Source of the DNA: PALSA-350 sp963834445
GTDB taxonomy: Bacteria; Acidobacteriota; Terriglobia; Terriglobales; Acidobacteriaceae
DNA: 64,000 nt
Reading direction: 5' to 3'
NCBI GenBank assembly: GCA_963834445.1
Contig: CAWIBU010000001.1
Span: 62,001 to 126,000, forward strand
Shown one piece after another: positions 34,994 to 42,796 of the stretch; position 1 is the first letter of the stretch, and each line of letters starts with the position of its first letter. The notes beneath the pieces are model-generated. The model was not told where the DNA came from and did no database searches. It saw only the letters and a program-made list of their open reading frames with translations. The position numbers were made by a program, and so were the translations under genes.

Positions 34994-35517
34994 CAACTCT
35001 TCTCCTTTCCGCGCGGACTGGTTTTTACCCGTACGCGCTTGGCGCTTCTAGCCGTGGGCCGCAGCACTTCAATGAGGCGGTCCACGAGGCCCGGCGTGTC
35101 GATCAACGACTCCATCAACAAGAGGCATTGGCGGGAGTCGGGATGCTTGGCCAAGGTCAGCAGGGCCCGCCGCAGCTCGGGATCGCGGGGAAATCGCTCC
35201 GCCCCGTTCACCAGCCAGAGGTCGAGTTTGTCGTCGAGTACGCGCGCCTCGCTCATCAACTCCGCGTGGTAGCCCTCCGGGTCATCGACCAGGTAGCCCG
35301 GGTGCACCTTGAAGAACTTTGCCAAGATCTGGCGCGTGGTGTTGGTCAGGTGCGGCCGGGCGCCGCTTTCAATTTGCGACAGGTAGGACTGGCTCATGGA
35401 TGTCTTGAGATCCGCCTTGATGGCGCGGACCAGTTCCTGTTGGGTCATGGCACGGTCCAGGCCGCGCAGGCTGCCTTCTACTTCGCGGAGATACTTTAAT
35501 TTTTCGCCCAGTTTCAT
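34993..35517 (-). CDS. XRE-type HTH regulator of the membrane-stress operon
   Basis: A 174-residue DNA-binding protein. The N-terminal helix-turn-helix (KLGEKLKYLREVEGSLRGLD, MSQSYLSQIESGARPHLTNT) is XRE-like, with an inserted helix between the first two helices. The rest is an all-helical domain. It heads the operon, and its start lies just downstream of a near-consensus promoter overlapped by a symmetric operator (35523-35556), so autorepression is likely. The final stop overlaps the NfeD start. Confidence 0.9.
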   Translation of the reverse strand: MKLGEKLKYLREVEGSLRGLDRAMTQQELVRAIKADLKTSMSQSYLSQIESGARPHLTNTTRQILAKFFKVHPGYLVDDPEGYHAELMSEARVLDDKLDLWLVNGAERFPRDPELRRALLTLAKHPDSRQCLLLMESLIDTPGLVDRLIEVLRPTARSAKRVRVKTSPRGKEKS

Positions 35518-35522
35518 ATTAA

Positions 35523-35556
35523 TTGCAATCCGCGATAATCATATCGCAATTTGCAA
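35523..35556. promoter_or_regulatory. Composite symmetric operator of the XRE-NfeD-flotillin-PspA operon
   Basis: A 34-base nested dyad centred at 35539.5. The inner arms are GCGATA (35532-35537) and TATCGC (35542-35547). The outer arms are TTGCAA at 35523-35528 and 35551-35556, themselves palindromic and symmetric about the same centre. It covers the -10 box and spacer of the promoter. Confidence 0.65.
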
Positions 35557-35565
35557 TCTTGTCAA
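35538..35565 (-). promoter_or_regulatory. Sigma-70-type promoter, near-consensus
   Basis: On the minus strand: TTGACA (-35, 35565-35560), a 16-base spacer, then TATGAT (-10, 35543-35538). The expected transcription start is about 10-15 bases before the regulator ATG at 35517, giving a very short leader without a clear ribosome site. Confidence 0.7.
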
Positions 35566-35745
35566 GCGCACCCTTTTCCCTGCAAATCCCGAGGGCGGCC
35601 CATTCAAGCCGTTCTTCGGCTTGAGTGGGGTACATCTACGCGCTGAAGATGTACTCCGCCGTTGCATGCAGTCCAGCAACCAAGCCAAAAAGACTCTTTT
35701 CTGACCGGCTAAACCCGCGCTCTTCCGAAGGATTGTTTAAAGCCT

Positions 35746-36660
35746 CTACGCTTGTATATTCACACGCTGCAGTTCAGCCCGTTTGGCACGCAAGAGGGTT
35801 AAAAACGTATCCGTGACCGTGCTGCTCTCATTCCGGCGCCACGCGAAGATCGCGTCCACCTGGCAACGCTTATCCGCCAGGGGCCGAAAGATAACATCAT
35901 CCGAACGTAAATAGCGCACGCATAAAGGAACCAGCGCTACGCCCTCTTCGGCTTCCACCATCGTAAGAATCGACTGCCAGGAGCCGGGCGTGTCTCCGAT
36001 CCTCGGCGAGAACCTGGCTTTCTTGCACATGGCCACGATTGCGTCGAACACCTCTGGCGCGCCCTCGCGGCAATAGAGAATGAGGCGCTCGTTAGCAAGC
36101 CGATGCAATGCGATCGTCTCCTCACTAGCCAGCGGGTGGCCCTTTGGCAGGGCTACAACCAGCGGCTCTCTGACGAGAAGCTCGTGACCCAGCAACGGCT
36201 TGGATCCCGCGGAAATACCCCGTGTAAACGCAATATCGATCTGGCCGTTAAGCAGCGCTTCAATTTGCGCAGATGGAGCCAGCTCGCGCAGCGCCAGCGT
36301 GACGCCGGGAAACTGTTTGCGAAACTTGCGAATGAGCTTGGGCAGAAACGCCGCCGTAACCGGTCCGCAGAGCCCTACCGTTAGCGTCCCGGAGACGCCT
36401 TGAGATGATCGGACGGCCACTTCCATCGCCCGGTCAGCGCGAATCAGAATCTCTCGCGCCTCGCCAAAAAAGACAGAGCCTTCCGCGGTCAGTGTCACTT
36501 CACGTGGCTTGCGCCGAAACAGATGCACGCCCATCTCTTTCTCCAGATCGCGCACCTGCCCGCTGACTCCGGATTGGGAGACATTAAGCTGTCTGGCGGC
36601 GGTGGTGAAACTTCCGTGCTCGGCAACCGCGCAAAAATATCTGAGATGACGAAGCTCCAT
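35746..36660 (-). CDS. LysR-family transcription regulator
   Basis: A 304-residue LTTR. The winged helix is MELRHLRYFCAVAEHGSF and TAARQLNVSQSGVSGQVRDL. A linker helix is followed by the periplasmic-binding-like effector domain (LTVGLCGPVTAAFLPKLIRK). The ATG at 36660 is the family start; twenty open codons precede it. It is divergent from the dehalogenase-like gene (start 36888), the usual arrangement for an LTTR and its target, so regulation of that hydrolase is inferred. Confidence 0.9.
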   Translation of the reverse strand: MELRHLRYFCAVAEHGSFTTAARQLNVSQSGVSGQVRDLEKEMGVHLFRRKPREVTLTAEGSVFFGEAREILIRADRAMEVAVRSSQGVSGTLTVGLCGPVTAAFLPKLIRKFRKQFPGVTLALRELAPSAQIEALLNGQIDIAFTRGISAGSKPLLGHELLVREPLVVALPKGHPLASEETIALHRLANERLILYCREGAPEVFDAIVAMCKKARFSPRIGDTPGSWQSILTMVEAEEGVALVPLCVRYLRSDDVIFRPLADKRCQVDAIFAWRRNESSTVTDTFLTLLRAKRAELQRVNIQA

Positions 36661-36887
36661 ACTTAGATAGCGTATCACCGCCGCTATCGGTATTCCTGAT
36701 GACTGCCAGCAAAACAAACGGCGTTACTTCTGGCCCCAGGGGTGCCTAAAATAACCTCGTGGCAACCGCCGGCGTTCAGGACCGACAGGCTACACAGATC
36801 GCTCACCAGGCCCACTCAGTTGATTCGCTTGCGCACGCTAGCAGCAGTCGCAATTCCGCATTTCACCGTCCCGGAGAGAGAGCAACG

Positions 36888-37790
36888 ATGTCATCGACGT
36901 ATTCCCCTACGATCACGCCACAGACAGTCACCTATCAAACAATTGCAGTCGATGGACTCAACATCGCCTATCGTGAAGCTGGCGACCCTTCCAGTCCGAA
37001 GCTCGTGCTCCTGCACGGTTGGCCATCCTCATCCCACCAATACCGCAACCTGATTCCGCAGCTAGCCGGCCGTTTTCACGTGATCTCTCCCGATTATCCC
37101 GGCTTCGGCAACAGCGATACGCCTGACCCGGCCGGGTTTCCCTACACCTTTGACAAGCTGGCCGAAATTGTCGAGCACTTTCTCGACGCCAAGGGCTTTG
37201 ACAAGTTTGGGCTGTACGTCCAGGACTATGGCGGCCCGGTCGGCTTTCGTATTGTTGGCAAGAGGCCTGAACTGCTGGAATGGCTCATCGTGCAGAACAC
37301 TAATGCCTACGAGATCGGCTTTACCGATGCCTGGGGTGGACTTCGCCACGCGCTCTGGCTGAACCGCAGCCCGGAAAACGAGGCTGCCGTCGCTGGTCTT
37401 CTCGAACTGCAGACAGTCAAAGCCGTCTACCTCACCGGTTCGCCGATCCCGGAGCTGATCAGCCCCGACAATTGGAATTCGGATTACCTGCTCACCCTGC
37501 AGCGCCCTCACGGCAAGCAGCTTCAACTCGATCTCTTCTATGACTACCGTACGAACGTGCAGCATTATGCGGAGTGGCAAGCGTTCCTCAAGCAGCATCA
37601 ACCGAAGACCATCATCTTCTGGGGGCAAGGCGATATCTTCTTTACTCCTGAAGGCGGCGAAGCCTTTCTCGAAGTCCTTCCCGGGGCGGAGATCCATAGG
37701 TTGAACGCGGGCCATTTTGCCGTGGAAGACTGCCTCGCCTACATCAGCGAGCACATCCTCCGCTTTCACGAGACCAAGGTCCGCGCTTGA
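36888..37790 (+). CDS. Haloalkane-dehalogenase-like alpha/beta-hydrolase
   Basis: A 300-residue hydrolase. The oxyanion motif HGWP starts at residue 43. The nucleophile elbow reads VQDYGGPVG with D113, the Asp nucleophile typical of haloalkane dehalogenases and epoxide hydrolases. A GQGDIFF segment supplies the acid, and LNAGHFAVED supplies the His near residue 276. GGAGAGAG precedes the ATG. The exact substrate class (halide or epoxide) is undecided. It is divergent from a LysR regulator. Confidence 0.85.
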   Translation: MSSTYSPTITPQTVTYQTIAVDGLNIAYREAGDPSSPKLVLLHGWPSSSHQYRNLIPQLAGRFHVISPDYPGFGNSDTPDPAGFPYTFDKLAEIVEHFLDAKGFDKFGLYVQDYGGPVGFRIVGKRPELLEWLIVQNTNAYEIGFTDAWGGLRHALWLNRSPENEAAVAGLLELQTVKAVYLTGSPIPELISPDNWNSDYLLTLQRPHGKQLQLDLFYDYRTNVQHYAEWQAFLKQHQPKTIIFWGQGDIFFTPEGGEAFLEVLPGAEIHRLNAGHFAVEDCLAYISEHILRFHETKVRA

Positions 37791-38346
37791 ACCAACCGTG
37801 CATGCGGCCCTTTGCCAGTGGAATGCGCCACTCATAACATCCCGTATGTTTGCCAACCTACCGGGTGCCCCCAGTCCGGCAGGGACGGCTGAAACATCGG
37901 TAAGACCGGCAATGCCAGAATGTGGGTTTGCCTCGGTGACGACGCATTTACGGCCCAACTAAAGTCGCGCCCTGATGCAAAGCAGAGTTTTTCCGCAGCG
38001 TCTGAAGTGTCCTTGCGAAGGAGTTTTTTCGCGGCGTCTGAAGCCCGTGCCCTTGCGACCCTGGTGGTTTGATCAACTAAGGTTCGGGCGTTCTCGATTT
38101 GTAAAATTCAGTAAAATTCGATCTTTTTTCGCTTTTCACACTTTCGGCTAGGGCTTTGGTGGTGCTCGGGTTCCGGGCACGATGTTATGGGGTTGCGGAA
38201 AAACTCGCTTAAAGGAAGATACTTTCTGGCTGGGTAAATGTATCGCACCCACCGTTGGGTGACTTCAGGGTGAAGCGTGTGTCCTCTCAGGCTCCGGCGG
38301 TCTCGAATTTTGTAAAGTTCGATAAAATTCGATGGTTTTTGCCTTT
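37791..38346. repeat. Intergenic repeat block (REP core, 23-base direct repeats, AT-rich tails)
   Basis: No gene is seen. It holds: a GTCC/GGAC core (37871-37894); two 23-base direct repeats beginning GAGTTTTT at 37985 and 38021, differing at two positions; and two AT-rich stretches at 38095-38140 and 38304-38350, each containing GTAAA.TTC..TAAAATTCGAT and followed by CTTTTCA. The second overlaps the stop of the terminase-like gene. Confidence 0.7.
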
Positions 38347-39033
38347 TCAGCGGCGTCGGCCAAAGCGTTTCTCCTGTTGCAGGTAGAACGGGAGCCTGAG
38401 GTCCGGAGCAGAATCGGGGACGCGGGCATAAGGCGAGGACGGCGCCGGTTCGGGCGGGATAGGCGGGGGGACGGCGTCAGGAGTAAGGGCAGGGCAGGGG
38501 CCTGAAGGCGCGTCTGCAGGAACTGGTTCTTCTTCCGGGACGAGATCAGGGTCGGGCTGGGGATCGGCGGTTTCTCCCTGCCGCTCGGGCAGCCAAGCAG
38601 AGCGATAGGTGTTTGGTCTGGGCGGCGGGGTGGCTGCTTGCTTGTCCGCGGAGGATCCGGCGCGCCGGTCCGGATTGAGACCTTCCATGGTCACGATCAT
38701 GGCGATGGCCTTGACCTGGCTGGTTAGGCTGTTTCGCGTTTGTTCGGGGCTCATCTCGGCGATTTCCCAGAGCCGGGTCAGGACTCGCTCGCGGGTGATG
38801 TTTCGCTGGCGCAGTCGCTCGGACTCTTGCTGCACGAGCTGCGCGGTCATGGCGGCACGATGCTCGTGCATGTAATCACGGACGCGGGGCTTGGCTTTGG
38901 TATAGGCCGCGGTGTCGGGTTTGAGACCGGCGGCTTCAGCAGCCTGGCGGTCGGTCATGGTTCCCGCGAGGACCAGGTGGGCAAAGGCTATTTCCTGATC
39001 GGTGATGCGATCGCTGACTTGATTCTTTGGCAT
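38347..39033 (-). CDS. Orphan terminase-small-subunit-like protein
   Basis: A 228-residue protein. The first ~60 residues (ITDQEIAFAHLVLAGTMTDR, QAAEAAGLKPDTAAYTK) match the helix-turn-helix region of phage terminase small subunits, then comes a helical part (LRQRNITRERVLTRLWEIAE). The last ~90 residues are Pro/Glu/Asp-rich and disordered-looking, ending in a basic cluster (FGRRR). AAGGAG precedes the ATG. No large terminase or other phage genes are near, so it looks like a solitary or domesticated relic. Confidence 0.6.
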   Translation of the reverse strand: MPKNQVSDRITDQEIAFAHLVLAGTMTDRQAAEAAGLKPDTAAYTKAKPRVRDYMHEHRAAMTAQLVQQESERLRQRNITRERVLTRLWEIAEMSPEQTRNSLTSQVKAIAMIVTMEGLNPDRRAGSSADKQAATPPPRPNTYRSAWLPERQGETADPQPDPDLVPEEEPVPADAPSGPCPALTPDAVPPPIPPEPAPSSPYARVPDSAPDLRLPFYLQQEKRFGRRR

Positions 39034-39115
39034 GGGTGGCTCCTTTTCTGTGAGAAGGTGCGTGAGGTTACGGACAGAACTTTTCCAGAGCGCTCAAGAA
39101 AAGCACCGGTGGCAT

Positions 39116-39138
39116 AAAAAAATCCCGCCGCGGCGAGA
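39116..39138 (-). terminator. Intrinsic terminator upstream of the terminase-like gene
   Basis: On the minus strand: TCTCGC-CGCG-GCGGGA, a six-pair stem with one G-U pair, then seven T residues. It ends ~80 bases before the ATG at 39033 on the same strand, with no gene directly upstream on that strand. It may stop read-through or act as an attenuator. The rest of 39034-39627 shows no gene. Confidence 0.5.
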
Positions 39139-39627
39139 TGTGTGGACTTACTGATTTTTAGACGAGGATCGGGTGTGTCACCGGGCAGCGGTAAAACTGT
39201 CCTTTCGCTCACGTTTAGGTCCGAAACTTCCGGGCAACTGCCGGCATGGCGCTGCCCCGTGAGAAGCCCGCTGCCTGCCGATATCGTCTGCTTAGAGGCT
39301 ATCGCCGTTGTGAGACCGGCGACAAGCGGTGAGATGTTTTTTGCGCCGGAGTGGGGGTTCCGAAGGTCACTTTGTCAGGAACTATAGTGCCGGTGTGCGC
39401 ATTACCCCGGAGGACACCTTCCCCTGCAGCCACGGGGGAGTACGGAATGTTTACAGGTCGCGAGGGAGCCATGTGCTGGTGTATCTGTAACCGTTACGTT
39501 CTGTATCACATGTTTTGGAAAATGCATTGCGTCCTTGCCAGGGAGCGAAGGTTTTGAAACTGTAATGCTTGATGCGTAAGCCATGCGAGCTTCCCGGTTA
39601 AACAACTTGCGAAAGGCAGGTAGGGTC

Positions 39628-39984
39628 ATGTCAGAGGCGGTAAACCTTCAAGAGAAACTAGCAAGTTTTTCAGAACTGTGGTCCCCACGAATCGTGGCGA
39701 CCCTGAATGACTATGACGTCATGGTCGTTCGGGTAAAGGATGAATTCGTCTGGCATAGCCACCCTGAAACTGACGACTTCTTCCTGGTCATCAGCGGCGA
39801 ACTCGACATTGAACTCAGGGGGCGCACGATCACACTGGGGCCGGGCGAGATGTTTGTTGTTCCCAGGGGAGAGGAACATCGCCCGGTTGCGCGTAAGGGG
39901 GAGGCCCAGGTTTTACTCATCGAGCCGCGGGGAACGCCAAACACCGGGAACCCGCAAACGGCAGTACACAAGGTGAGGATCTGA
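39628..39984 (+). CDS. Small cupin-domain protein
   Basis: A 118-residue single-cupin protein. Cupin motif 1 is complete (WHSHPETDDFFLVISGELDI, with the H-x-H-x(n)-E metal ligands), and motif 2 follows (GEMFVVPRGEEHRPVA). The ATG at 39628 follows a GGTAGGG element. Such single-domain cupins are often isomerases or ligand sensors; the substrate is unknown. It has no operon partner. Confidence 0.85.
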   Translation: MSEAVNLQEKLASFSELWSPRIVATLNDYDVMVVRVKDEFVWHSHPETDDFFLVISGELDIELRGRTITLGPGEMFVVPRGEEHRPVARKGEAQVLLIEPRGTPNTGNPQTAVHKVRI

Positions 39985-40113
39985 TTGGTGGATCGAAGAA
40001 CCGGGTTCACGTTGCTTTTGCGGGGGCGTAATTTCGTGGTTGCGGATCTCGTTGTCCCCAGCGGCCAAACCCGGGGATAGGACTTGCGGCTGCAGCGTAG
40101 CACGCCGGGGTAG

Positions 40114-42048
40114 TTATCGGGGAGTGACGGCAGGAGCCAGCGTGACAACGGAGCTGAGCGGAACTTCAAGTGTTCCTGAAAGGTTGGACTTCAAGTCATA
40201 GACTCCGCTGCGCAAAGAGGCGCCATCGTTCGGCCCATCGATCTGCAGGCGGAAGTTGACACCGTTGGCTACTGCTGTGGCGTAGTGCGCGGCATCCATT
40301 TCGAGATCGATTTTGCGGATCATCCAGTTGAGCGATTTGCCATCGTGATCGTAGACCAACAGGGCGGCGTCGAGGCTGAGCTCGTGATTCCCGTTGGGTG
40401 CGAGGTCGAGCTGCAAGCAGCCCGGGGGAATGAAGAAGTGCACGAGGTAGCGGGCGAAGGGTCCTTTGCCGTTGGGGGCAGCGGCCGCTACGGGCTGGGC
40501 GGTGCTGCGCAACACTTGCACGGTGAGCGGGATCTGGGTGGAAACCGGCAGACCTGGGCGCATGAGCGGAGAGAGCGGGTCGGTTGGTTCGGTTTTTGCT
40601 GACGATTTCCGATTCGATTTTGCCGCTGCCTGGCTGCTCTTGCCGTCGTCGGCGTAGTAACCCTGGCGATAGGCGAGTTGGTAGCCGGACGCATTGGCGA
40701 GCTTTACCTGAATCTTGCGGAATCGACCGTCTGTTGCCTGGTTGGCGGAGCTGTAGGTCAGGGTGTAGTAATGCGATCCGTTGTTGATGACGTTGGCCAG
40801 CGCATCCTGCAAACCGTTGGTGTTATAAAACGCCTTGCCTCCGGTGCTCCTGGCGATGACGTCCATGGCGGCGTGAGCCCCATTCCGCGTCTGCATGTCG
40901 GCCTGCCGGGCCGTGGTTATTTGCTGCTGGCTCTGGCGGGCGTCGGTCTCGGCGTTGAAGAAGCTACCGGTCGACACACCTTCTGAAGAAATAGGGTAGA
41001 TCGCCACCTGGGCCGAGGCCAGCAGGGCGTCGGTCTTGCGCACTGCCTCTTGATCGTCACGCTGCGGACCGCTGGCTTCGCGCACGGTGACGTCGGGTGC
41101 GAGCATGACCGGAAATGCGCCTGAGAACCAGGCGACGTTCTTGCGGCCGGGAATTCCGTCGAGATAACGGGCCAGTTGCTGGAACCCCTCCAGTGTGAGC
41201 AGCAGGCGATCGCTTTCGCGGGCAGAGTTTTGGTCGGCCAAGAACTGCTCCACGCCGAGGGCCGCGTCATCACCCTCTCCGCCGCGGATAGCTCTTTGGG
41301 TGGCGGTGGTTTCCTGGCTTTGGGCGGTTGTGTCGGCATTGGAATCGAGCAACGGGGAAGCTCTTACCTGACCTTTGCGGTTGATGGCTGCCGCGAGGAC
41401 GGATGGGTCGTCGGTAAAACCCTGGATGAAGCGTAGCTGGGAACTGAGGGTGAAGATGGCCATTCTCTGCCCGGGTTGCAGAGTCTTGAGGAACTTGAGG
41501 GTTTGCGAACGAACCGTGCCCTGGTCCGCGAGGGGGGTGTTCAGGGAATCGAGCAACAACACAGTTACAGAATCAGCGGGCCTGGTCCGGGGAATGTTGG
41601 AGAAGACGTTGGGTGGGAGAGCGGGGCGCGGGATGGGGAGAGGTTGGGAGGATCCAGGATGTTCCTCGAAGTGGGTCACGGTCTGCGGATGCCCGTCTTC
41701 TGAGACCTGAAAATCTTCTTTGTGCAGTCCGGGGACGGGGGCTGCGTTCTTGCCGGTTACGACCACGTCGAGAATGACGATCTGCGCGTTCTTCCTGAAG
41801 ACGTGCCCGTTGTCGCCGGCCGGGGTGTTCTGGCTGTAGAGAGAGGCGGGGAGGGAGAGACCGAGGAGAAGGAGCAGTCGCGCGGCTGAGCAGGGGCGCG
41901 GTAAAACAGGGTCTGGGTGACTCCACTTGCGGAGGCTACAGAACGGTGATGAGCCTGACAAGCTTGGCCTCGGCAGACTGATTGCGCAAGGGATTCTGCC
42001 TTCGGGATTCTCTCCGGCGTGGGCCCCGGTTGCCGACAGTACTTTCAT
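40114..42048 (-). CDS. VWFA-related exported protein
   Basis: A protein of up to 644 residues of the acidobacterial VWFA-related group. The hydrophobic export segment (LLLLLGLSLPASLYSQ) lies near residue 58, so the true start is probably downstream of the first ATG; no clear ribosome site decides it. The VWA part has a degenerate metal-ion site, LLLDSLNTP, and later TLTYSSANQATDG and YQLAYRQGYYADDG blades. These proteins are exported and of unknown function. Confidence 0.8.
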   Translation of the reverse strand: MKVLSATGAHAGENPEGRIPCAISLPRPSLSGSSPFCSLRKWSHPDPVLPRPCSAARLLLLLGLSLPASLYSQNTPAGDNGHVFRKNAQIVILDVVVTGKNAAPVPGLHKEDFQVSEDGHPQTVTHFEEHPGSSQPLPIPRPALPPNVFSNIPRTRPADSVTVLLLDSLNTPLADQGTVRSQTLKFLKTLQPGQRMAIFTLSSQLRFIQGFTDDPSVLAAAINRKGQVRASPLLDSNADTTAQSQETTATQRAIRGGEGDDAALGVEQFLADQNSARESDRLLLTLEGFQQLARYLDGIPGRKNVAWFSGAFPVMLAPDVTVREASGPQRDDQEAVRKTDALLASAQVAIYPISSEGVSTGSFFNAETDARQSQQQITTARQADMQTRNGAHAAMDVIARSTGGKAFYNTNGLQDALANVINNGSHYYTLTYSSANQATDGRFRKIQVKLANASGYQLAYRQGYYADDGKSSQAAAKSNRKSSAKTEPTDPLSPLMRPGLPVSTQIPLTVQVLRSTAQPVAAAAPNGKGPFARYLVHFFIPPGCLQLDLAPNGNHELSLDAALLVYDHDGKSLNWMIRKIDLEMDAAHYATAVANGVNFRLQIDGPNDGASLRSGVYDLKSNLSGTLEVPLSSVVTLAPAVTPR

Positions 42049-42474
42049 TGCAAGATTAGACGGCCCCGGCTGGTCAAGCGACGCACGGTCGTATCATAAA
42101 TGGGGTTTTCTAGGCATGCGGTGATCGTCGGTTCCGTCGGCAGCCGGTCGTTTCCAACGTGTCTTTTTGGGGTCTCCGGCATCACGGACATTCCAGCGTT
42201 CCTGCAAATCGGACTTTCAGTAAGTTCCTCTGGCCAGAGGATGTAGGGCAGGAAGTTATCTGAGATCCCATTCTGCGGGCACTCCGTGTTGGTTGGCCGG
42301 AAAGTCTCCGGGCTCCCTGTCGTGGCCGTGGTTACCTGGGGATTGTTTCGTCTGTCACAGACCTCCGTCACGGACCTCCAAAGTATCAATCTCGTCTGAT
42401 CACTAAATTCCCCGCTCGTTGACAAGCACTGGCTGGGGATCTGTAAACTTAAGCAGGAGCCTCTGGAGCCTGGT
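42049..42474. other. 426-base gap with one copy of a dispersed motif
   Basis: Carries GGGGATTGTTTCGTCTGTCA (42338-42357), one of the dispersed TTTCGTCTG-type motifs also seen at 46946, 47981, 54676 and 55770. A minus-strand open stretch here has no recognisable family. Otherwise no gene is evident. Confidence 0.5.
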
Positions 42475-42675
42475 ATGAATTTCAATCCCAACACCCTGAG
42501 TGAGAAAATCCAGACCCTCAGCCCCGAGCAAATCCATGAGGTAGAGAATTTTGTTGAATTCCTCCGCCTACGGGGACAGGAACAGGCGTTGACACGCAAT
42601 GCCGCGGCGGTGAGCGGGCCTGCGTTCGCAGCAGTCTGGAGCAACCCGGAAGACGATGCCTACGATGCCTTATGA
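42475..42675 (+). CDS. DUF2281-family antitoxin
   Basis: A 66-residue protein: SEKIQTLSPEQIHEVENFVE followed by FLRLRGQEQAL matches the DUF2281 antitoxin family, often paired with PIN or MazF-like toxins. GGAG precedes the ATG by seven bases. An ATG inside its last codons (42665, +2 frame) would begin MPYEWG, a plausible toxin start, but that frame does not continue into a recognisable toxin. The partner appears lost. Confidence 0.7.
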   Translation: MNFNPNTLSEKIQTLSPEQIHEVENFVEFLRLRGQEQALTRNAAAVSGPAFAAVWSNPEDDAYDAL

Positions 42676-42690
42676 ATGGGGGGCAGGATT
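42665..42690 (+). pseudogene. Possible truncated toxin start after the DUF2281 antitoxin
   Basis: ATG CCT TAT GAA TGG, overlapping the antitoxin stop by 11 bases in another frame, is a typical coupled-toxin start. After a few codons no toxin fold is recognisable; the downstream sequence (42700-42796) is repeat-like and then the IS481 gene begins on the other strand. Inference only. Confidence 0.3.
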
Positions 42691-42796
42691 TGCGAGCTCA
42701 CTCGTGGGGCTTCTTTTTGAGGTGAGGGCGCACTGCAGATCCCTCCGCTGCGCTACGCTTCGGTCGGGATGACAAAGGGGAGGGTAACGGTCGCCC

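Noticed and set aside
35599..35629. Strong hairpin as a rho-independent terminator for the LysR gene
   Set aside because: No T run follows on either strand, so I list it only as a curiosity.
42741..42771. GC-rich CGCTGCGCTACGCTTCGG stretch as a terminator
   Set aside because: Can fold but lacks a T tail and resembles a general dispersed repeat; not supported as a terminator.
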